This document shows, piece by piece, positions 1 through 8,901 of a stretch of DNA of 64,000 nucleotides (positions are counted from its first letter, which is position 1; each line of letters starts with the position of its first letter). The DNA comes from Labrys miyagiensis (lineage in GTDB: Bacteria > Pseudomonadota > Alphaproteobacteria > Rhizobiales > Labraceae). The stretch is taken from contig NZ_BSPC01000058.1 of NCBI RefSeq assembly GCF_030160835.1, positions 149,681-213,680 on the forward strand, given 5' to 3'. The notes beneath the pieces were generated by a model. It did no database searches and had not been told where the DNA came from. It worked only from the letters and a program-made list of their open reading frames with translations. Both the position numbers and the translations under genes were made by a program.

Positions 1-104
1 GCCCGGTCCGAGAGCCCGCGAACACGCTTGGCGATCTTTGGGGAGGTCAAGCCAGCGGTTCGTTCGGCCAGCGTCTCAACGGGGCGCATTTCCAGCATTC
101 GCAT
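1..104 (-). CDS. ABC sugar permease, N-terminus only (partial)
   Basis: About 34 codons are open on the minus strand from an ATG at 104 and run off the left edge. Alternative in-frame starts are at 98 and 89. The visible peptide contains AERTAGLTSPKIAKRVRGLS, a basic soluble leader of the kind that precedes the first membrane helix in MalF/UgpA-type permeases. It lies 90 bp downstream of the binding-protein gene on the same strand, where such importers normally encode their permeases. The call rests on context and leader style. No membrane segment is visible before the edge. Confidence 0.45.
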   Translation of the reverse strand, partial: MRMLEMRPVETLAERTAGLTSPKIAKRVRGLSDR

Positions 105-194
105 CACCCATCAGAGCCTTGGGGAGTGGGCTCCATACGCCGCATTACGGCAACGAAGTGGAGCCCAGCACAGGCTTTTGAGGAAGACGGCGGA

Positions 195-1526
195 TCAGTT
201 GATTTTGCCATCTTCCCTGAAGACTTTTTCCCAGTCCTTCACCAGAAGATCGAGCGCCTCCTTGGCAGTCCCCTTGTCGGCGACGACGTAATCATGAACG
301 CGCTTCTGCATGTCGAGCAACAGCTCGGCATAGGAGGGCTCCGCCCAGAAGTCCTTGACGATCCCCATCGACTCCAGGAAGTCCGGCGCGAAGGGCGCGC
401 TCTTCGCAAATCCCGGCGCCTGAACGACAGCCTTGAGGGCGGAGTAGCCTCCCAGTTCCCACCACTTTTGCTGTACCGCCGGCTGCGCGAACCACTTGAT
501 GTATTGCAACGCATCATCGCGCTTGTCGGAATAGGACACGACCGAAATGCCTTGACCGCCCAACTGCGTGAAGTGCAACTTGGCGCCCGGATTGACGAAA
601 AAGCCGATCTTGTCCCCTCCCACATTCGGGTCTTTGTAAAGTCCGGGGAAGAAGGCGAACCAGTTCATCTGCATGGCGACCTGGCCAGACTTGAACGCGT
701 CGAGCCCCTCGGACATGTAGGCATTGGTCATGCCAGGCGCTGTGCAGCACTTATAGAGTTCCTTGTAGAACTCGAGACCCTTGACAGCCCCTTCCGAGTT
801 CACGAAACCTTCCATTTCGTAGGATTTTTTCGGGTTGTCGTAGTCGAAGCCGTAGTCGTACAGCACGTTGGTCACGCCCATCGTAATGCCCTCCGAGCCA
901 CGCTCGGTAAATATATAGGCGCCGTAGACTTTCTTGCCGTCGATCTCACGCCCTTGGAAGAATTCGGCAATTTGTTTGAGTTCTTCGTAGGTTTTGGGTG
1001 GCGCGAGGTCGCGATTATATTTCTTCTTGAACTCCGCCTGAATCTCTGGGCGTGAGAACCAGTCCTTGCGATAGGTCCAGCCGACCGCATCGGCCATTGC
1101 CGGCAGGGCCCAATAGTTCGGCGTGTTTTTCGGCCATTCCGAATAGCCGACCACTGTCGCGGGCATGAAGTCATCCATCTTGATGCCTTCTTTGTCGAAG
1201 AACTCATTCAGTTTGACATAATGCCCGTTCTCCGCCGATCCGCCGATCCATTGGCTATCGCCGATGATGAGATCGCAAAGCTTGCTGTGTGTGTTGAGCT
1301 CATTGAGGAAGCGGTCGGCGTAGCTCGTCCATGGAACGAACTCATACTTCATCTCGATGCCGCTCTTGGCCGTGAAATCCTTGCCGAGCTCGACCAGGGC
1401 ATTAGCGGGGTCCCAAGCGGCCCAACACAAGGTGAGCGATTTTCCTTGTGCGTGCGCTTTTTCGACCGGAGCGGCAACCGCCAAAGCTGCGGCGACCATC
1501 GCCGCCAATGCCAATACTTTCCTCAT
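195..1526 (-). CDS. Extracellular solute-binding protein, sugar/polyol ABC importer (family 1)
   Basis: A 443-residue periplasmic binding protein that should deliver a sugar, polyol or related carbohydrate to a MalFG-type importer. The ATG at 1526 is chosen because GGGAGGGAA lies just upstream; an upstream in-frame start would only add a non-signal leader. The N-terminus is a classic Sec signal, MRKVLALAAMVAAALAV, ending near AHAQ. The body shows family features such as WAAWDPANALVELGKDF and late WWELGGYSALK. Downstream the permease begins at 104. Upstream, after 420 bp, is a DhaK-DhaL kinase, so the substrate may be a polyol or ketose fed to that kinase. The substrate itself cannot be read from sequence. 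Confidence 0.9.
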   Translation of the reverse strand: MRKVLALAAMVAAALAVAAPVEKAHAQGKSLTLCWAAWDPANALVELGKDFTAKSGIEMKYEFVPWTSYADRFLNELNTHSKLCDLIIGDSQWIGGSAENGHYVKLNEFFDKEGIKMDDFMPATVVGYSEWPKNTPNYWALPAMADAVGWTYRKDWFSRPEIQAEFKKKYNRDLAPPKTYEELKQIAEFFQGREIDGKKVYGAYIFTERGSEGITMGVTNVLYDYGFDYDNPKKSYEMEGFVNSEGAVKGLEFYKELYKCCTAPGMTNAYMSEGLDAFKSGQVAMQMNWFAFFPGLYKDPNVGGDKIGFFVNPGAKLHFTQLGGQGISVVSYSDKRDDALQYIKWFAQPAVQQKWWELGGYSALKAVVQAPGFAKSAPFAPDFLESMGIVKDFWAEPSYAELLLDMQKRVHDYVVADKGTAKEALDLLVKDWEKVFREDGKIN

Positions 1527-1946
1527 GCTGATTCCCTCCCTCTGTCTCGCCTGCTTTCCGCGGTCGCTATTCAAATAAGCGTACCGCCCAATCGACCATT
1601 TGGCCGAATGTTCAACAACTTGCGTTCCCTCGCCACCGGTCCTGATCTAGCGTCAACTCGGTAGCCGTTTGTTTATTGAAATGCTTATTTATAAACAAAG
1701 CAAGCAAAAAAACTGCCCGCTGAAGACAGCGACGACGAACGGACGTTTCTTCGGGTCGCAATCTGTCTTTGGTCAGATGCGGACCCGCCGACGAGGAGGT
1801 TCACATCTCACTATAGATTCAGAGCCAAGGCTAATCACCTCAGCATCTCCATGGTGCCGAGCAGGCGTTCAGTTGGAGAGCGGCACTCTTGGCTTGTGAA
1901 TCACGCTTGCCGCGTACGAAACCGGCCAGAAAGAACTTGCTTTACT
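1527..1946. other. Intergenic region upstream of the binding-protein gene
   Basis: A 420-bp non-coding stretch between the kinase stop and the binding-protein start, both on the minus strand. It is long enough for a separate promoter. It contains the inverted repeat at 1668-1699 and a locally AT-rich tract around 1668-1715. I see no gene in it. Confidence 0.6.
1668..1699. promoter_or_regulatory. Inverted repeat TTTGTTTAT-N14-ATAAACAAA, candidate operator
   Basis: Two perfectly complementary 9-bp arms (1668-1676 and 1691-1699) are separated by 14 bp, so their centres are about 23 bp apart, near two helical turns. The site is AT-rich in a GC-rich region and lies about 140 bp upstream of the binding-protein start. 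That geometry suits a dimeric sugar-responsive repressor. The regulator is not identified in the window. Confidence 0.45.
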
Positions 1947-3647
1947 TCAGCGCCTTGCGATGCTCGTTCCGAGAGCTTCGATCCAAATCGAGGCGGCTAT
2001 CGCACCGCCATCGGGTACACCAACGGCACGATCACCCAAATAGCTGGCACGCCCAAGTCTTGGCTTCATGGCCGCCGTTGCGCGCGCACCCTCCTGCGCC
2101 GCAAAAATGGAGGCATTCCACGATGCCTCAATCGAGTGCCCTCTCGAAATGCTCTCGGAGAAAGCATTTGCCGCCGGCTTGAGTGCATCAAGCATCGTTC
2201 GATCGCCTGGCCTCGCACCTCCGAGATCCGATATGGCCTCCACCGCGAGTTGGAACGCCTCGGCCCAAACGGCGGACGTGGGGGGCTGATTGTCAGCGAT
2301 GTGCCGGGACGCGCGGAGCAGTGCCGTCGCATAGAAAGGACCTGAACTACCCGCGATCGAACGGCGCAAGGCATCGCCCATCGAAGACAGGGCGATAGAG
2401 GGTGATTGCCACGCCGCAGAAGGAAGCGCCTGAATGGCAGCTGCGCCACGGGCCATGCTACTGCCCAGGTCACCGTCCCCAGCCTTCGTATCAAGATCGG
2501 TCAAGGTTGCCTCTGCGGCAATCAAAGCTCCCGCGGCTGCCATTGCAGCGCTACGGACCCGTTCTCCCTCTGGCGAAAGCGACGCAGAGCCTGGTTGCGG
2601 GGCCGGCCGAACATTCAGAGTTGCCTTTACAGGCACTTCAAAATTGACTGCCCCCTTCCCCGGCCAGGCCGGAGCATCGGTTGGCGCATCGAGCAGGGCC
2701 AATTGCGTTTCGTTCACACGAAAAATGGAGAGAGAGCAGCCTGGCATGTCGAGAGCGGACAGGAAGGTGCCAGACCAGGCACGAGCCACATCAAGGCCCC
2801 GCTGTCGCAGGCCCGTAAGGGCGGCGCGCGTGATGATATCGAGCTCCATTGGTGGTGTCGCGCCCAGCCCGTTGACCAGCAGCACGACGCAATCGCCCAT
2901 GGTAAGGCCAAGATCTTCGGCGATTGTCGCCAGCATTGTCTCAACGAGTTGATCGGCCGGCAACAGCTTGCTGCGTTTGACACCTGCTTCGCCATGAATC
3001 CCCAAGCCGAGTTCGATCTCGTCTTCGGCAAGCAGAAATCCCGGACGGCCGACAGCCGGAAGCGTACAAGGCCCCAGAGCAACGCCCATGGAGCCTATTT
3101 CCCGAGCCGCCGCCCGCGCCAGTTCCGCAACCTCTTCGATCGATTTGCCCGACAAAGCCGCTGCACCGACGATCTTATGCACGAGGACCGTACCGGCAAT
3201 ACCGCGTCTGCGATCCCTCTCTACTGTGTTGCGAAGAGCCACGTCATCGGCAACGACGACGACCTCGACCGGAATGCCTTCGGTCCGAGCCATCTCAGCG
3301 GCAAGGCCGAAATTGAGCCGGTCTCCAGTGTAGTTTTTGACGATCAGCACGGCGCCAGCCGGACCGGCGACAGCTTTGATCCCCGCCAGCACTGCATCCG
3401 CACTTGGCGAAGTAAACACGTCACCCGCAACCGCCGCCGTCAGCATTCCCTCGCCAACGTAACCGGCATGTGCCGGTTCGTGGCCGCTACCCCCTCCGGA
3501 AAGGACCGCCACTGGCCTGTCTACCGGCAAGGGATAGCGAATGATCACCGTTTCGGTATCAAGCAGCGCTCGACCCGGTGCCAATGCAACGGCGCCTTCC
3601 AGCATCTCGCGAACTACATCACGAGGATTATTGATAAGCTTCTTCAT
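1947..3647 (-). CDS. Single-chain dihydroxyacetone-type kinase (DhaK-DhaL fusion)
   Basis: A 566-residue ATP-dependent kinase for dihydroxyacetone or a related triose/tetrulose, cytoplasmic. The ATG at 3647 (MKKLINNP) has AAGGTGG upstream; the longer open frame upstream overlaps the ATPase remnant and is discarded. The DhaK half shows GGGSGHEPAH and GLGIHGEAG, where the His is the residue that binds the substrate carbonyl covalently in this family. The DhaL half shows DTKAGDGDLGSSM, the Mg-ATP aspartate cluster. Length fits one-chain Dha kinases. It sits between a decayed sugar ATPase and a sugar-binding protein, so it probably phosphorylates the imported substrate. A tetrulose or triose substrate is inference. 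Confidence 0.9.
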   Translation of the reverse strand: MKKLINNPRDVVREMLEGAVALAPGRALLDTETVIIRYPLPVDRPVAVLSGGGSGHEPAHAGYVGEGMLTAAVAGDVFTSPSADAVLAGIKAVAGPAGAVLIVKNYTGDRLNFGLAAEMARTEGIPVEVVVVADDVALRNTVERDRRRGIAGTVLVHKIVGAAALSGKSIEEVAELARAAAREIGSMGVALGPCTLPAVGRPGFLLAEDEIELGLGIHGEAGVKRSKLLPADQLVETMLATIAEDLGLTMGDCVVLLVNGLGATPPMELDIITRAALTGLRQRGLDVARAWSGTFLSALDMPGCSLSIFRVNETQLALLDAPTDAPAWPGKGAVNFEVPVKATLNVRPAPQPGSASLSPEGERVRSAAMAAAGALIAAEATLTDLDTKAGDGDLGSSMARGAAAIQALPSAAWQSPSIALSSMGDALRRSIAGSSGPFYATALLRASRHIADNQPPTSAVWAEAFQLAVEAISDLGGARPGDRTMLDALKPAANAFSESISRGHSIEASWNASIFAAQEGARATAAMKPRLGRASYLGDRAVGVPDGGAIAASIWIEALGTSIARR

Positions 3648-4212
3648 CGCCCAAACCACCTTTCGCTGAATCAGGAATGCGCAAGCAGGGACCGACCGCT
3701 CCCTCGATCGAAGGCATGGAAGTTTCTGTCCATCCGATGCAGGGGACCTCGTCACCGACCCCAAGCACCGGTCGCCACTCAAATTGAGCGATGACCGGTT
3801 TCTCGCCGACCTGGACTCGAACCATGGTCTGTGACCCCAAAGATTCGATCAGGTTGATGCGGCCGCACAAGGCCCCTGCCTGATCGTTTTCACTCGGCGA
3901 AGCGATGCGCAGTTGCTCCAGGCGAAGGCCCACCTCTTCGGATCCGCCGCACGACTTGAGAGCTATCGCCGGAATGCCATCGGCCTTTGGTCGAAATCCG
4001 TTGCCTTCGAGGCCCGTGTCATCGACGGTCGGCGCAGCGTTGAGAAAAGTAACTGGCGGGCTGCCGAAGAAACCTGCCACAGAACGGTTCAGCGGCGTGT
4101 CGATCTGCTGTGCCTTGCCGCTCTGCATAGCCACGATCCGATGACCTGTTGTTAGAGCTTCGAGCTGGTAGGGAGTAATGCAGAATGTGGTCCTTCGGCC
4201 CGCTACAAAGCT
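3628..4212 (-). pseudogene. MalK/UgpC-type ABC ATPase, C-terminal remnant
   Basis: The minus-strand frame reads GHRIVAMQSGKAQQIDTPLN, then RSVAGFFGSPP, the hallmark transition from nucleotide-binding domain to regulatory domain in sugar-import ATPases. The Walker A, signature and Walker B regions are absent: an in-frame stop (TAA, 4213-4215) lies just upstream, with no recognisable homology beyond it. The usual switch motif VTHDQ reads ITPYQ. About eight residues normally found between TPL and VAGF (an LYxRPAN-like segment) are missing. Its stop lies 20 nt inside the kinase gene, so it was once coupled to it. It cannot be an active ATPase. Confidence 0.75.
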
Positions 4213-4639
4213 TTACGATCTTGGCCCGACGTTATCACATTGCCTTCGGTGCAGAGGATAATAGGTTTGATGCGCTCGCATGCCCGAACCCGAGATCCGC
4301 TATACACGTCACCGTTTCTCGCCTGCGATCATTGCTCACGCGTTGTGTTTGTATATTCGTTTGCCGCTCAGCCTTCGCCTGGCATTGTCATGTCTGGATG
4401 TATATGGACCCCGCCCAATTGCGACGGTTTTGTCAAGAGAGGTTTATTCCGGAATATGCGCAGATGCTTCAGAGTTGGAGGCTCACTCGGCCTCGCATCC
4501 CACCAGGCGCGACAGCATTTCCGCAAACTCAACCTTCTGGGGCGCCACAGCTTAATTCGGACCCCAGGGGCTTCGTGCCAGCAATCACGCAGCCGTGCGC
4601 TGCAATCATCCACCGCCGGAGGCAGCCAGGATCGAAGTC
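4213..4639. other. Intergenic region without a recognised gene
   Basis: A 427-bp stretch between the ATPase remnant and the C-terminus of the double ATPase. No open frame on either strand has a convincing start or family signature. Two GGACCCC words (near 4405 and 4558) are not clear repeat ends. It may be further decayed DNA. Confidence 0.4.
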
Positions 4640-6589
4640 CTATGGGTATATTTCGAGCTGCCCCGTGACCTCAGTGAGGGCTCGCGGCGCCCGCCTCGTT
4701 ATCGACTGGTCCGCGAGCTTGTCGACCTCCTGCCAGCACACGATTTGATGGCTGGATCCATCGAACCGCTGCGGTGGTTTTTCGTGCGAACAGCGCGGCT
4801 CGGCTAGCGGGCAGCGTGGAGCGAAGGCGCACCCCGGTTGACCCGATGCCGTCTCCGCCAGGTCCTCGTCTTGTGATGACGCCGCATCTCGCCCGCTTTC
4901 GGCTGAAGCCGCGATCAGCAGCCTGGTATAGGGATGGTTTGGACCGTGGAAGATGCGGTCTGAGGGGCCGGATTCAACGAGGTGGCCGCGATAGAGCACA
5001 CCGATCCGATCCGCCATGTAGCGCACGACTTTCAGGTCGTGGCTGATGAACAGGAAGCTGGTGCCGTTGCTTCGCTGCAGATCGTTGAGGAGATTGAGGA
5101 TGGTGGCCTGCACCGATACGTCCAGCGCCGATGTGGGCTCATCCAGGACGACCAAGCGTGGTGCGCCGGCGAAAGCACGGGCAATGGCGACCCGCTGGCG
5201 CTGTCCGCCGGACAGGTTGGCGGGCCGCTTCGCGGCGAAATCGCCCGGCAGGCGGACCGCTTCGAGCAACGCGCCGAGGCGGGTGGCAACTTCCTTGCCG
5301 CGCAACCCCGCCAACCGCCGCAGGGGCTGGGCAAGGATGCGTCGCAATCTCTGACGAGGGTTGAGGGTCATGTCGGGAGACTGGAACACCATCTGGACGC
5401 TACGCTTGTCCTGCAGCGTACGACGTTCGACCCGCGGCGCGAGGACATTCCCGAACAGTGAGACCGTGCCGGATGTCGGCCTTTGCAAGCCGGTCACGAT
5501 ACGGGCGAGCGTGGACTTGCCCGACCCCGACTCCCCGATCAGGCCATAGGTCTCTCCGGGGGCGATATCGAGATCGACACCCTGGAGCACCCTATGACCT
5601 CCGAAGCTCTGCGAAACGCCGCGGCACTGCAGGGCCGCCGTGTCCAGGCCATCTCCGGAAGAAGCGGAAACTGGCGCCGCTCCCTGCTTGGAGAAGGGGG
5701 CAGCTCTTTCGAGCCCGCCATCCAAGGCCATGCCGCGCAGCCGGCCATGTCTTTTGGTGAAGTCCCATGGCGGAATGCTATCGATGAGGCCACGGGTATA
5801 GGGGTGCTGCGGCCGGTTCAGCACGGCGGGCGTATCGCCCTGTTCGACCAGGACGCCGCCCTGCATGACGCCGACCCTGTCGGTGGCGCGACGGATGAGG
5901 CCGATGTCGTGGCTGATCAGCAGCAGGCTCGTCCGATGCTCACGGCGCAGATCATCGAGTATGGCGATGATCTCGGCCTGGACACTGGCGTCGAGGGCGG
6001 TCGTGGGCTCGTCCAGCACCAGCAGCGACGGCTCCAGGGCAATAGCCATCGCAATGGTGGCCCGCTGCTGCATGCCTCCTGACAATTGGTGCGGATAGAG
6101 GTCGAGCACGGCCCGAGGGTCTCGCACGCGTACGCGCGCGAGGAGCTGCTCGGCCCGCTGGCGCGCCTCGGACCAGCTTGCGCCGCGATGCTCCACAAGC
6201 GTCTCGGCGATCTGCCTGCCGATCGTCAGGCTCGGGTTCAGGGCCGAACCTGGGTGCTGGTAGACGGCGGAGATCCGGTTGCCACGCAGACGACGCAGCT
6301 CGACCGGTGGCAAGGTGGAGATCTCCCGCCCCTCGAAGACGAGGCGCTCAGCCGCTGAGCGGGCGTGTGTCGGCAGATAGCGCAAGACCGCCATGGCGAC
6401 CGAGCTCTTGCCGGATCCCGATTCGCCCACCAGGCCGAACGCCTCCCCTCTGCGGATGGTGAGGGAAAGCGACTGCACGGCCGGGCGCCAGGCCCGGCCC
6501 TGCCGATACCAGATCGACAGATCGCCAATGTCGAGCACCGGGCCGGTCGCTGTCCCGGCATCTTCAAATCCCACCGTCATGACCGCCAT
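4640..6589 (-). CDS. Dipeptide/oligopeptide-type ABC importer, fused double ATPase (DppD-DppF fusion)
   Basis: A 649-residue cytoplasmic protein with two complete nucleotide-binding domains, as in GsiA/YejF. Domain 1 has Walker A GESGSGKSS (about residues 55-63), signature LSGGMQQRATIA and Walker B LLVLDEPTTALD. Domain 2 has Walker A GESGSGKSTL (about residue 352), LSGGQRQRVAIA and LVVLDEPTSALD. Each domain is followed by the oligopeptide-type C-terminal segment; the last has CAFAPRCPLAEPRC. No strong ribosome site precedes the ATG at 6589, and 6580 is an in-frame alternative. It is divergent from the monooxygenase/binding-protein/permease operon and should power that importer. Confidence 0.92.
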   Translation of the reverse strand: MAVMTVGFEDAGTATGPVLDIGDLSIWYRQGRAWRPAVQSLSLTIRRGEAFGLVGESGSGKSSVAMAVLRYLPTHARSAAERLVFEGREISTLPPVELRRLRGNRISAVYQHPGSALNPSLTIGRQIAETLVEHRGASWSEARQRAEQLLARVRVRDPRAVLDLYPHQLSGGMQQRATIAMAIALEPSLLVLDEPTTALDASVQAEIIAILDDLRREHRTSLLLISHDIGLIRRATDRVGVMQGGVLVEQGDTPAVLNRPQHPYTRGLIDSIPPWDFTKRHGRLRGMALDGGLERAAPFSKQGAAPVSASSGDGLDTAALQCRGVSQSFGGHRVLQGVDLDIAPGETYGLIGESGSGKSTLARIVTGLQRPTSGTVSLFGNVLAPRVERRTLQDKRSVQMVFQSPDMTLNPRQRLRRILAQPLRRLAGLRGKEVATRLGALLEAVRLPGDFAAKRPANLSGGQRQRVAIARAFAGAPRLVVLDEPTSALDVSVQATILNLLNDLQRSNGTSFLFISHDLKVVRYMADRIGVLYRGHLVESGPSDRIFHGPNHPYTRLLIAASAESGRDAASSQDEDLAETASGQPGCAFAPRCPLAEPRCSHEKPPQRFDGSSHQIVCWQEVDKLADQSITRRAPRALTEVTGQLEIYP

Positions 6590-6618
6590 GGTGTGTTCAT
6601 AATTTTCTACTTGATTTG

Positions 6619-6639
6619 TAGATTATATGGATAAATCTA
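6619..6639. promoter_or_regulatory. Inverted repeat TAGATT-N9-AATCTA in the divergent promoter
   Basis: Perfect 6-bp arms (6619-6624 and 6634-6639) with a 9-bp spacer in the AT-rich ~120-bp region between the divergent ATPase and monooxygenase genes. The position suits one operator controlling both directions. No cognate regulator gene is adjacent. Confidence 0.4.
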
Positions 6640-6708
6640 TAGCGCAAGCAAATCGGATTGAAGGCGCAGCCCCCTGCCACGCCGTCATCCCGGCATCGAG
6701 GAATTTCC

Positions 6709-8067
6709 ATGGCCCGCCGACACATGATCTTGAGCGCGTTCTTCTTCAACCCGCAGGGCGATCACCGGATGTCCTGGCGCCATCCTCGCGCGCCGTTCGC
6801 GGAGATTTTCGGCCTTGATTATTATCGCCGCCTGGCTGAATCCGCCGAGCGGGCCAAGCTGGATGCGATCTTCGTCGCCGACCATGTGGCGATCTGGGAT
6901 TCGGTAGAGAGCGGCGTCGCCCATTACGCCAATGCACGGCTCGAACCCCTGACCCTGCTCACGGCGCTGTCCGCGGTCACCAAGCATATCGGTCTGATCG
7001 CCACAGCTTCGAGTTCCTATTACGAGCCCTACAATCTTGCGCGCCTGTTCGCTTCGCTCGACCATGTCAGCAACGGCCGTGCGGCCTGGAATGTTGTGAC
7101 CTCAGCCATGGACGAGGAGGCGCTCAATTTCGGGCGCGACGGCAATATCGAGCACGGTTTCCGCTATGCCCGTGCCGGCGAATTCCTCGATATTGCGACG
7201 GCCCTGTGGGATTCCTGGGAAGACGATGCCGTCCTCATCGATAAGGAGACCGGCTATTTCGCCGATCCGGATCGGGTGCACCGCGTCGACCACACGGGCC
7301 AGCATTTCCGGGTGCGCGGGCCGCTCAATGTGCCCAGGCCTCCCCAGGGACACCCGCTGATCGTCCAGGCTGGCTCTTCGGAGGCCGGCAAGAACCTCGC
7401 CACCCGCTATGCCGACGTGCACTTCGCCATCATCCGCAGCAATGAGGATGGACTGCGCTACCGGGCGGACATCAATGCAAGGCTGAAGAAGTTCGGCCGC
7501 GAACCGGAGAGCTTCAAGATCCTGCCTGGCATCCTGCCGATCGTCGCTTCCTCGGCCGACGAGGCCACGGAAAAGCAGGCCTTCCTTGACACGCTGCTGC
7601 CGGACCGGGTCGCCATCGACCTGCTCTCGAGCTGGGCGGGCCTGGACCTTTCGGCCTATCCGCCGGACGGTCCGCTGCCTGCACTTCCCGACGAGAGCAC
7701 CTTCAATGGCGGCCGTACCTCCCTCAACCGCGTCAAGGACTGGACCGAGCAGAACCTTTCCATCCGCGAGATCGCCCGCAAGCTCGCCAATACCGGCTCC
7801 GTCCATCCGGTCACGGGAACGCCGTCGCAGATCGCCGATCAGCTCGAGGCCTGGTTCGTGACGGGCGCCGTCGATGGCTACAACCTGATGTTCCCGCTCT
7901 TGCCGGAGGACTGGGTCAACTTCGCCGAACAGGTCGTGCCGGAGCTGCAGCGCCGTGGCCTGTTCCGCCAGGAATATGAGCCGGGGACGTTGCGCGATCG
8001 GCTTGGCCTGCCACGTCCGGCCAATCGCTTCGCTACCGCCCGCGACACCCATCGCGCCGCTTCCTGA
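6709..8067 (+). CDS. LLM-class flavin-dependent monooxygenase (NtaA/SnaA/DszA group)
   Basis: A 452-residue two-component FMNH2-dependent monooxygenase, cytoplasmic. The ATG at 6709 (MARRHMILSAFFF) is preceded by GAGGA; the longer frame lacks such a site. Family marks include LDAIFVADHVA, the NGRAAWNVVTS segment and PLIVQAGSSEAGKNLA, typical of NtaA/SnaA/DszA enzymes. It heads an operon with a double-DUF427 protein, a binding protein and two permeases. The enzyme therefore probably oxidises the imported compound, for example a sulfur- or nitrogen-containing organic molecule. No flavin reductase gene is adjacent. The substrate is not determined. Confidence 0.9.
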   Translation: MARRHMILSAFFFNPQGDHRMSWRHPRAPFAEIFGLDYYRRLAESAERAKLDAIFVADHVAIWDSVESGVAHYANARLEPLTLLTALSAVTKHIGLIATASSSYYEPYNLARLFASLDHVSNGRAAWNVVTSAMDEEALNFGRDGNIEHGFRYARAGEFLDIATALWDSWEDDAVLIDKETGYFADPDRVHRVDHTGQHFRVRGPLNVPRPPQGHPLIVQAGSSEAGKNLATRYADVHFAIIRSNEDGLRYRADINARLKKFGREPESFKILPGILPIVASSADEATEKQAFLDTLLPDRVAIDLLSSWAGLDLSAYPPDGPLPALPDESTFNGGRTSLNRVKDWTEQNLSIREIARKLANTGSVHPVTGTPSQIADQLEAWFVTGAVDGYNLMFPLLPEDWVNFAEQVVPELQRRGLFRQEYEPGTLRDRLGLPRPANRFATARDTHRAAS

Positions 8068-8088
8068 ACCACGAGACCCGGATCCGTC

Positions 8089-8877
8089 ATGAACGTCGCA
8101 ATCACTCCCCGCCCCAAACTGCAGCCACGCGAATCCCACACGCCGCGGCTCGTCAACCTATTGCACAGTCCCAAGCGCATTCGCGTGACCTTCAACGGCG
8201 AGACGATCGCGGACAGCCGCAACGTTCTCGTGCTGCGCAGCAACCAGTTCCTGCCAGTCTATTACTTCCCGCGCGCCGCGGTCACCGAACAGCATTTGGT
8301 GCCTTCCGAGCACCGCAGCCAGCATGAGTTGGGCGGAAAGGCACAGTATTGGACACTGAAGGTCGGCAACCGGCGTGCCGAGAATGCCGCGTGGTCGTTT
8401 CCAGCCCCTATCGATCCGACACTTGCGCCGCTCGCCGGCTATATCGCCTTCGTGTGGAACGCCGCGGATCACTGGTATGAGGAGGACGAGGAAGTCTTCG
8501 TGCATGCCCGCGATCCCTATGCGCGGGTCGACACACTGCACAGCACCAGCCATGTCCAGGTCTGGCTCGACGGCGAGTTGATCGCCGACAGCCGCAAGCC
8601 GGTGCTGGTCTTCGAGACCCATCTGCCGACGCGCTTCTACATTCCGCACGAGGATGTCCGGCTCGACCGTCTCGTGCCGTCCGACAGCCAGACACGATGT
8701 CCCTACAAGGGCCTCGCCTCCTATTGGTCGGCCCGGCTCAAGGACGGCACGATCCGCAAGGATGTCGCCTGGGAATATGGCAACCCCATTCCCGAAATTC
8801 CCAAGATCAAGGGCCTGATTGCCTTCTATCCCGACGCCGTCGACGAAATTCGGCTCGACGGCGAACGCGTCGCCTGA
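8089..8877 (+). CDS. Tandem DUF427 (NTP_transf_9) protein
   Basis: A 262-residue protein, 21 bp after the monooxygenase stop. It holds two copies of the DUF427 fold. The first has VTFNGETIADSRNVLVLRS and YYFPRAAV; the second has VWLDGELIADSRKPVLVFE and FYIPHEDV. Each copy ends in a region with YW and AWSF or VAWEY. DUF427 proteins have no firmly assigned reaction. Co-transcription with an LLM monooxygenase and a dipeptide-type importer suggests a role in the same catabolic route. No signal peptide or membrane segment is visible. Confidence 0.85.
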   Translation: MNVAITPRPKLQPRESHTPRLVNLLHSPKRIRVTFNGETIADSRNVLVLRSNQFLPVYYFPRAAVTEQHLVPSEHRSQHELGGKAQYWTLKVGNRRAENAAWSFPAPIDPTLAPLAGYIAFVWNAADHWYEEDEEVFVHARDPYARVDTLHSTSHVQVWLDGELIADSRKPVLVFETHLPTRFYIPHEDVRLDRLVPSDSQTRCPYKGLASYWSARLKDGTIRKDVAWEYGNPIPEIPKIKGLIAFYPDAVDEIRLDGERVA

Positions 8878-8901
8878 TTTTTCCTCCGATTGGAACAAGC
8901 C

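Noticed and set aside
2406-3794. Long plus-strand frame opposite the Dha kinase
   Set aside because: No domain, no ribosome site, and the opposite strand carries a complete kinase.
4400-4570. Two GGACCCC words that might be insertion-sequence ends
   Set aside because: They are short, do not form a longer inverted repeat, and enclose no transposase remnant I can recognise.
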